A DNA stretch of 64,000 nucleotides from Exophiala sp. HKRS030. Taxonomy: Eukaryota; Ascomycota; Eurotiomycetes; Chaetothyriales; Herpotrichiellaceae. Positions 57,266 through 64,000 of the stretch are shown piece by piece. The translations under genes were made by a program, and so were the position numbers. Every line of letters starts with the position of its first letter. Within the stretch, counting starts at the first letter, position 1. The notes beneath the pieces were generated by a model. It saw nothing but the letters and a program-made list of their open reading frames with translations. It was not told the DNA's origin and did no database searches. The stretch lies in the NCBI GenBank assembly GCA_023897205.1, contig JAHWDD010000007.1:3968001-4032000 (forward strand), in the 5' to 3' direction.

Positions 57266-59198
57266 CTTGCGGTTGATCAGGGTGAGGTCTGATTTTGACG
57301 AGATTGTGGTAAATGCCCCGAGCTCCAGCAACTTCCGTAGTATGAATGATCGGGTTCCTGGCAGTAGCGTCCCCAAGTCATATTTTATACGGCTCGGAAG
57401 CGGAACTATCTCATGGCAATGTTGATTACCAAGACCGTTTTGACTGAGCTCTTTTCTAGCTATTCTGAGTCGTCCCACTTACTTAACACGAACACGTTAT
57501 CTGATCGAGAAGCCCAGCAAGTTGTGCCCACAAATGGTTTGCCAATATCTGAACCCCCAACTTTCAGGCCGTTCGGAACAGGGCGAAAATCGATCCCAAG
57601 ACACAACAGCCAAGAATCTGCTCATGTATAGCCTGTTAAAGGGCGTATGCTGCAACTTGACATCGGCATCGGACCGTGTTGTACGTTGATATGGCGAACA
57701 TTGAACTGCTCACCTGACACAAACATTGGTTCCAAGCTCGCTTGCTATGCGTGAGTTCGAGCGTTCTCAGCAATGCAAGCAATAACGAAAAATCCCCATA
57801 GATAAGAACTTCACTCCACTTAGATAGGCAGACAACTTGCGTTCCGGCATCAAAGTGGATACCTGTGAAATGCTGGTTTTGACGTGGAGCTTAGTAGCCT
57901 TGGCTGTATTGGCGATTCCCGACAGCCACGGGCTCTTCTTGGGTTATTCACCGGTCATGGCAGCAATCAACAGATAAGAGTCTTGATGGGTGGCTTGAAG
58001 TTGATTTAGTGATGCAATCATATTGTAGGCTCAATTGGTGACTCGTTAGGCTTTGACGCGCATAGATAGCTACTAGTGACTTTACCCCAGAAAATGGACA
58101 GCTAAAACCTGGGGTATATGTCGCAATTGCAAAATGGTGTCATTGTTCACCACGTTGTTTCAGGGACAAGCGACTCGGTACCAGAACTCAAGAATTTTCT
58201 GGATCCAAGTCCAAAGCCAGGCTCTAGGAATTTCATGGCGGTGGTTTTGCCTCCACTCCTATTTCGGTTCTTGCAAATCGCACGCAGCGAACAGTCACCT
58301 TGACGTCTCCGCATGTAACCTTGCTAATGTAGTATGTATTACATTGTCGCCATGGCGAAGTGCTTGGCCTTTGTCCTCACCGTATGCTGATGCACATTTC
58401 CAAGCAGAATGCAGCCAGTTTGGGAAGGTGGTTTTGTCGAGTCGATTGGGAAGCGGGCTGTGCCTGATCTGCGTAATGATGGAACAGTTTTATTGTGGAA
58501 ACAGCTGGACCAACGGGCTTTTCAGGCAACCCTAGTGTTATCGTACAGGAAAGATAAGAACGGGGTTTTCGAAATGCCCGGGCTTCCCGCAAGGCTGGAG
58601 ACCCCATACCGCACTTGTCCGCGCTTGGCAAGGTGCCTAGAAACGGTACGATTGATCCAGTCTCGGCATTTTCGGGCATGTCGATGCTCCACGATGCTGC
58701 ACAGTCCCGCAGGATTGATTCTTGAGATGCACGTGGGATACCTAGCGATGGATGCTATCGTTCTGCACCGTCTGTGTTCGTCCGTGTGGAGATACCTGTG
58801 TCCAGGCTTCTATTCCAATGAATACAACTCGGTCCAGATAAGAGTACCTTGTAAACTTGAAAATAATGTAAACAGGCCGGTATTACGAACATGAAATAGA
58901 TGTTTTGTTGATAGTGGATAGGCTTTTGTGTATTGATCAGCTGTTTTCGTTCCGGGTGGGATTGCTACTGATAGGACATGATAGCTATTTTCGCCACAAA
59001 GACACACCTGGCGGGTTGGTTTGGTAGACGTTTTTCGTCGAATGAAGGGGGTTACAAGGAATCATGTTAGAGGCAAGTAGCCAATTCTCGTAGTATATAG
59101 ATTCGGAACTGCTGCTGTGTCTGGACATTATTCCTTCCTCTGGCCAAATCGTGCTGTATGATAAACTCTCACCGCTTCTCAATCCCACAAACCGAATC
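57266..59198. promoter_or_regulatory. Divergent intergenic region, RidA / L-amino-acid oxidase
   Basis: 1.9 kb between two divergently read secreted-enzyme genes; both promoters must lie here. CACGTG occurs near 58730. Open frames between 58118 and 58894 have no recognisable product. Confidence 0.4.
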
Positions 59199-61241
59199 AT
59201 GAGGAAGATTTTGACTACTGTGGGGGCGGGCTTCTTGTTGAGTACCGTCGTGGTTGCCTCGCCATTAAAAAGCAGTTCGGAGTCTTTATATTTCCGAGGA
59301 CCCTTCCAGGCAGAATCAGACTCTGTTCACAACGTTCATGTCGAGTTCTCTGACAGTCAATGGGAAGGCGAGCTCCGAATAGTGCACGGGGACTGTGATT
59401 TGATCGAAGTCCACCAAAGTCACCACGAACTTGGAGTGACAATTGTTCGGCGAGAAGCACACCCCGATCGCTTTGTTTGGATTGTACCAAGTGACGCTAT
59501 CCACAATGGATGCCTCCATGCCTTTTCAGGCACCACGCTTATTGGACGATCATCCCCTATTGGTATTTCAAAGTCGCTTCGCAAACGACAAACCATCTCC
59601 GAGGTCGCCGATGCCGAGGGACCTTGGTTCGATGGAGTTGCTTTCATGGAATCTAGGCCTGTCACGGCAACATTTGTGGCCGAAGCCAAGAACAAAAGTA
59701 TTGCAATTATTGGAGCTGGCATGTCAGGCCTGTTCACAAGTCTCCTGCTTCAGTCGGTCGGCGTCGAGAACTGGCACATTATAGAGTCAACCCAAAGGCC
59801 AGGCGGACGTGTTCGAACTAGGTACCTCAATAACACAGCTCCTGAGGATTATCAATACCAGGAAATGGGACCAATGCGATTTCCTGTGTCGGTCAGATAC
59901 TCGGATACCAACGAGACACTTGAGATCCAGGATCATAAGATGGTATTCCAGTTGGCCGATGTGCTCAATGAAATGAATGGTGGGAATGAATCTGAGCTTG
60001 CCGTCAATTTCATCCCGTGGATTCAATCATCTCCCAATGTGCCTGCAAACTCCAGAGGTTACCGTCTCCCCAATGGTCGGATCCCTAGTGCAGCACAAAT
60101 CCGTGCCAATTCGTCTCTCTCCAATCCGGCACCACAATCTAGTGATCCTGAGGCCGCTGAACTCGCAGAGGAGGCATTTGAGGAGTTTGTCAATATCACC
60201 GCGGACAAGCTGCGAGCCGCCGGTGCCAACGTCTATCGGGCACATAAGCAAGCCATTGAAGATGGGCTCTTTCAGTGGTCGGAGGCACACTATCTCCGGT
60301 ATGAGCTAGGATTAGATGCCAACCTTACCGACTTTTTGGCCGGGTCTGGGAACTCTCCACTTTGGGGAGAAGTATATGACAGCAACTATTTCGCTGCCAC
60401 GACCTGGCGTACGATTGACAAGGGTCTGTCCAGTCTTCCGCGGGCCTTCTTACCTCACATAAGCAATAAAACGACCTTTGGCCGCAAAGTGGAGGGACTG
60501 ACCTGGAACAATGATACTCAGAAAATAGCGGTAAACTGGCGTGAAGATCCCTTTGCCATCGTACCAGAGTCCGAAGAGTATGACTATGCCGTGGTAGCGG
60601 TACCGTTTTCCAAAGTTCGGGCATGGCGATTACCAAGATACTCATCCTTGCTCAGCCGTGCCATCGCGAACATGAATTATCAGCAATCTTGCAAAGTGGC
60701 GCTTCATTATGAAACCCGATTCTGGGAAAAGCTCGATCCTCCGATTATTGGTGGTTGTGGAAGTACAGATATTTATGGGGTTGGGTCTGTTTGCTATCCT
60801 GCATACCAGATCAACTCCACTGGGCCTGGTGTCCTGCTCGCCTCGTACGCATCTGGCACTAGCGCACGCTCAGTCGCCGCCTTGTCAGAAGAAGACCATA
60901 TCGCACTCGTGCAAAGAGCCATGATTGAGGTCCATGGTGAGATTGCTGCTGAACAGTACACAGGCATTTATGATAGACAATGTTGGGAAGTGGACGAGCA
61001 TCAGGCGGGTGCATGGGCAGCCCCTTTCGTTGGTCAGCAAGAGCTGTACTTACCAGCGTACTACAATACTGAGTTCAACAGTATCTTCGTAGGTGAGCAT
61101 ACCAGTTACACCCATGCTTGGATCTTCTCAGCTCTCGATTCAGCCGTGAGAGGAACGACGCAGCTTCTGTTGGAGCTCGGCTTGGTTGATGAAGCCAAAG
61201 AGATCATTGAAACATGGATGGCAAGATGGATCTCTATATAG
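59199..61241 (+). CDS. Secreted L-amino-acid oxidase (flavin amine oxidase family)
   Basis: FAD enzyme that oxidises L-amino acids to imino acids with release of H2O2, about 680 residues, one intact exon. The ATG at 59199 gives a signal peptide (ILTTVGAGFLLSTVVVASP); an earlier in-frame ATG (59151) adds 16 residues ahead of it and is less likely. A 150-residue N-terminal extension ending in a KR-type site (LRKRQTI) may be a propeptide. The FAD motif IAIIGAGMSGLFTSLLL (from about residue 170) is followed by the GG doublet RPGGRVRT and GPMRFP, whose Arg binds the substrate carboxylate in known L-amino-acid oxidases. The C-terminal FAD segment is FVGEHTSYTHAWIFSALDSAVRG. Many N-glycosylation sequons fit secretion. 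Confidence 0.88.
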   Translation: MRKILTTVGAGFLLSTVVVASPLKSSSESLYFRGPFQAESDSVHNVHVEFSDSQWEGELRIVHGDCDLIEVHQSHHELGVTIVRREAHPDRFVWIVPSDAIHNGCLHAFSGTTLIGRSSPIGISKSLRKRQTISEVADAEGPWFDGVAFMESRPVTATFVAEAKNKSIAIIGAGMSGLFTSLLLQSVGVENWHIIESTQRPGGRVRTRYLNNTAPEDYQYQEMGPMRFPVSVRYSDTNETLEIQDHKMVFQLADVLNEMNGGNESELAVNFIPWIQSSPNVPANSRGYRLPNGRIPSAAQIRANSSLSNPAPQSSDPEAAELAEEAFEEFVNITADKLRAAGANVYRAHKQAIEDGLFQWSEAHYLRYELGLDANLTDFLAGSGNSPLWGEVYDSNYFAATTWRTIDKGLSSLPRAFLPHISNKTTFGRKVEGLTWNNDTQKIAVNWREDPFAIVPESEEYDYAVVAVPFSKVRAWRLPRYSSLLSRAIANMNYQQSCKVALHYETRFWEKLDPPIIGGCGSTDIYGVGSVCYPAYQINSTGPGVLLASYASGTSARSVAALSEEDHIALVQRAMIEVHGEIAAEQYTGIYDRQCWEVDEHQAGAWAAPFVGQQELYLPAYYNTEFNSIFVGEHTSYTHAWIFSALDSAVRGTTQLLLELGLVDEAKEIIETWMARWISI

Positions 61242-61635
61242 GTGATTATAAATCATAGACCTTAATAAAATCGTTGCCAATGAGACAATCGTGCCCAAGG
61301 TATATAGCTACAAGTAGTCTGATCTCGTACGACTACAATGATTGTTGTGGTGTTGAGCACGAGTAGTTTCTGGCGCTCATTTAACGTGGGCGCTAATTAT
61401 TGCACGTGTGGCACGTGACCATTCCGGCAATCGTCTACAACGAAGCTCGTTATGACGTAACGGATGGTGAACGTCATGCACGGCCCGGCAACCACCAGCC
61501 TTTGAGCAAAGTCAGGTCAGTACTAAACGCCAGCGCCAGCATTGTCACTGTCCCTCTCTTGTACAAATACGAGAGTGCCTCAAGTCTACCTGCGCAACTC
61601 TCAAATCCAACTCTCGCAGTTCTCAAGTCATCGTA
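61242..61635. promoter_or_regulatory. Promoter region with paired CACGTG boxes
   Basis: 0.4 kb upstream of the small membrane-protein gene. Two CACGTG boxes lie 9 bp apart (61403-61408 and 61412-61417); the second has the same CACGTGACC context as the box upstream of TMA7. Both are about 190-230 bp before the start codon. Confidence 0.5.
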
Positions 61636-62242
61636 ATGTCTTCCGAATCATTTGCTGCACTGCGGAAAACCGGGGAGATGACCTGGCAAGGCTCGCCGAA
61701 GATCATTTCAAGCATGAGTAATGTCTTCGGGCCCTCTGCTTTTGAGACCTTGCATGCTGACAAAATCTTACTTGCAGCCTGAACGAACAAGACCGCGATC
61801 TCGTCAAAAAAGCTGCCTCCAAATTCTCCACGCACGCACTCATCGGCTCACTCGCAGGCATTGCGCTTGGGGGTTTCTTGCATTCCGAGTCCGCGCCAAC
61901 CGCACCAAGATGTACCAAGCATTCCGGACGAGTGAAAAGCCCACTCATGTGCGCTTTGCCGATGGAAGAGAAGAGGCAATTCCTGATATCACGCCTTTGC
62001 TTAAACCCACTCCGCTGGGAGATATTGCGGCATACACTTTTTTCGGATTGGGCGGACTTTTCGTTGGAGGCGAGACTGGACTATTGACGGGAAGCTGGTC
62101 GGCTCGAAGGACAATCAACAACGACCCAGCAACAAAGGAAAGACTAGAAAAGGCATATCGCTCGTTTAGAGTCGATGTCCTGCGGAAACAGATCGAGGCT
62201 CTCGAAGGCGAAAAAAAGGAATCTCTTCTCGAAACATTTTAG
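61636..62242 (+). CDS. Small two-helix membrane protein (hypothetical, possibly mitochondrial)
   Basis: About 177-182 residues; no family recognised with certainty. Exon 1 starts at 61636 (MSSESFAALRKTGEM). The intron begins with GTAATG at 61718; its acceptor is either 61777 (TTGCAG), which needs one extra base at the junction, or 61791 (AACAAG), which is in frame as it stands. Exon 2 encodes DLVKKAASKFSTHALIGSLAG and a first glycine-rich membrane helix. The frame slips by one at the G5 run 61869-61873, then reads FRVRANRTKMYQAFR. A second hydrophobic segment (AAYTFFGLGGLFVGGETGLL) and a charged C-terminal helix (VLRKQIEALEGEKK) follow. Two short glycine-rich helices with basic loops resemble small inner-mitochondrial-membrane proteins; this is inference. 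Confidence 0.6.
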
Positions 62243-64000
62243 TTAAAATTGTATATCATTGGATAAGGGCGCTTAGATGTTTGCCACTATTTATGGAACA
62301 GCAGTTCGACTTTAATATGGCGGATTTGAGAGCAGCAGTCACACGCACAATCATATCTCTCGAGGTGACAGGGAACCAGGGCACCACTCGGTTATCTCGC
62401 AGACAAGTGCTCATATCAAAAGTCCCAGAGGCTCAAGCGTGCTCGCACAGTATAGCTATGATGTTATCTCAATTTGGCTATTGACCAGAAACCTTTGACA
62501 ACCGTCTCAATCGACAGAGCAAGGGATTGGCGAGAACTAAGCACAACAGTAAATTGTGCTATAACCATAGAGTTCCATGGTTCTCTACCCGAACTACCAG
62601 ACTCGGTCCAGCTTAAGCACATTTGCGGCTTTTTGATATATCAATACTGATGAGTCGCAGAAGGGTTTCTAATTTCAAATGCTGATAATGTCGTTGAGCA
62701 GACGACCAGATGGAGACGACTCATTTCTCAAGGGCCATCTGCCAAAGGTCCTCATTCACGCGATTGAGGCGGTTGTAAGTACAGACCCGTGACTGTAGCG
62801 CTTAATATTTCCAGGGACATCGCCAGGATACAGACTGTGTGGAATCGCTAGTATCGCAACAGAGTCGGACTCTGCAATGAGCTGCACCTCGTGACCATGA
62901 GATCACGTGTAGCATGTTTCTTTGTCGCGACACTCACAGCTTGCGTGGTTCGCACGCACTGGGCGCACAACTTACTGCGCTTTTCCTTCCGGTGGTAGTA
63001 TTGTTGATTGTCTCGATGCTGAGCCCGAGTCTTGACACACTGTGGCGGTCTGTCGTTTTGTCAAGGCGGCTTGCCTTTCTCGTGAGTTATGATGTGCATC
63101 ATAATTCCGTCACAGATTCAAGGCAAGGACTAGGCACGATGTCACGCCCGGATACGAACCTCAAGACTCCATCACTCGTGCCCGGTTTCCTTGACCCATG
63201 AATGGCCAGAAGTTTCGAAATGTGTGATTGATGTGATGACTCTCGTTAAAAGAGCTCTTCGACGTGGTGGACGTGCCGACTCCCGATCCGAAAAGGTCTG
63301 GGGCCTTAGTGACAAGGCTAGTGACTATAACAGCTAGCGCCATAATTAGCGGCGGAGTTATCCACGAAGTCGTTTCGGATCCAAGTATCTCCTTTCCGAC
63401 GGAAGAAGCATCACAATCAGGCTTAATCAAGAACACCGCCCACGACATCAAGAACATATCTGCACAGGGAGGGACAGAAATACAGGCTAGCCAACCATGC
63501 TGTGTTCAAAGTACATCGCGCCCGAAACCTGCATGGGCAAAGGGAAGAGGTAAACGGACGCCATGAGGCAACCTGCCAGAATGGTCGGGCATTCCTTCCG
63601 ACTCGAAGAAGGAATTCCAATTAAGCTTATTCGATCAGGGCTTGCCACCTGCCTTGAAGTGACACTTCAGCCCGATGGCGACATTTGTTCCCACGATTTT
63701 TCATGGCGGTTAAATCTACACCTTACGCCTGATCAACCCAACGTCATCCCCAGCTCTTGACTTCCTCTATCCCAGCCAGAAAGAGCATCGTCCTGCTTTG
63801 GCTGAGGCTAGTGTTCAGCTGCGCTTCTTTGCGCACGGTGATATTTATGGTGCTAATACCGACATCTTGAGCCTCGTTACACTCTATTGGCTAGCCTCGG
63901 CATCGACCTGTGGATGACTAATGACTACCACAAAGTTGATGGTCCCGAATTCTCTCCAGAGATGCACCAACAACAACGACAACCTCGCGATGACGAGGAG
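62243..64000. other. Right-end region without a supported gene
   Basis: 1.76 kb. A CACGTG lies near 62904. Open frames at 62914-63201 and 63264-63566 have no recognisable product and lack clear start contexts. The last 250 bases show no clear coding signal. Confidence 0.35.

Noticed and set aside
58118..58894. Overlapping plus-strand frames between RidA and the amino-acid oxidase
   Set aside because: No homology; frames overlap each other and end arbitrarily.
63264..63566. 100-codon frame near the right end
   Set aside because: Begins at a non-ATG codon and resembles nothing; not supportable.
1..64000. tRNA, rRNA, CRISPR arrays, inteins, intact transposons
   Set aside because: No convincing A/B-box pairs, rRNA-like blocks, regular spacer repeats, or transposase/reverse-transcriptase motifs were seen by eye; a dedicated scan was not possible.

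Overview
The window is genomic DNA of a filamentous ascomycete (Pezizomycotina). Signs of this are many spliceosomal introns of about 47-75 nt with GTAAGT-like donors and CAG/TAG acceptors, a group X hybrid histidine kinase, a CFEM GPI-anchored wall protein, a Zn2Cys6 regulator, fungal MFS families, and gene spacing of 0.4-2.4 kb. The class cannot be fixed from sequence alone. I see no rRNA, tRNA, CRISPR array or intact transposon.

Left half (0-30 kb), mostly conserved or lineage-specific single genes: the 5' end of a chromate transporter (minus, running off the edge), TMA7, a BTB-like protein, a Ser/Thr-rich GPI-type surface protein, a coiled-coil protein (minus), a UBA-like/ankyrin-like/ClpB-type AAA+ protein, a stonustoxin-like/thioredoxin-like/GTPase fusion, a roughly 2,457-residue group X histidine kinase with a degenerate kinase domain, a CFEM wall protein with a Pro/Thr stalk, and a CCDC174-family protein (minus).

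Right half (31-64 kb), an accessory, metabolism-rich region. It starts with two ACS/Dal5-type MFS transporters flanking an arylsulfotransferase-like gene. Next come a broken Zn2Cys6 regulator, an alpha-glucoside-type sugar transporter and a GH95 alpha-L-fucosidase without a signal peptide. These are followed by an FAD monooxygenase, a cytochrome P450 (minus), an Old-Yellow-Enzyme-like oxidoreductase, a secreted RidA-type imine deaminase (minus) and, divergent from it, a secreted L-amino-acid oxidase, then a small two-helix membrane protein. AT-rich spacers at about 45.7-47.4 and 48.9-50.8 kb look like eroded repeats.

Two themes stand out. First, the secreted oxidase and secreted RidA form a plausible extracellular amino-acid oxidation and imine-clearing pair. 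Second, 16 single-base reading-frame breaks, all of the same (-1, one base missing) polarity and nearly all at short homopolymers, hit eight genes while about 20 kb of other coding sequence has none. Undercalled homopolymers are the simplest explanation. The Zn2Cys6 gene additionally has nonsense and cysteine-loss changes, so it looks like a genuine pseudogene.
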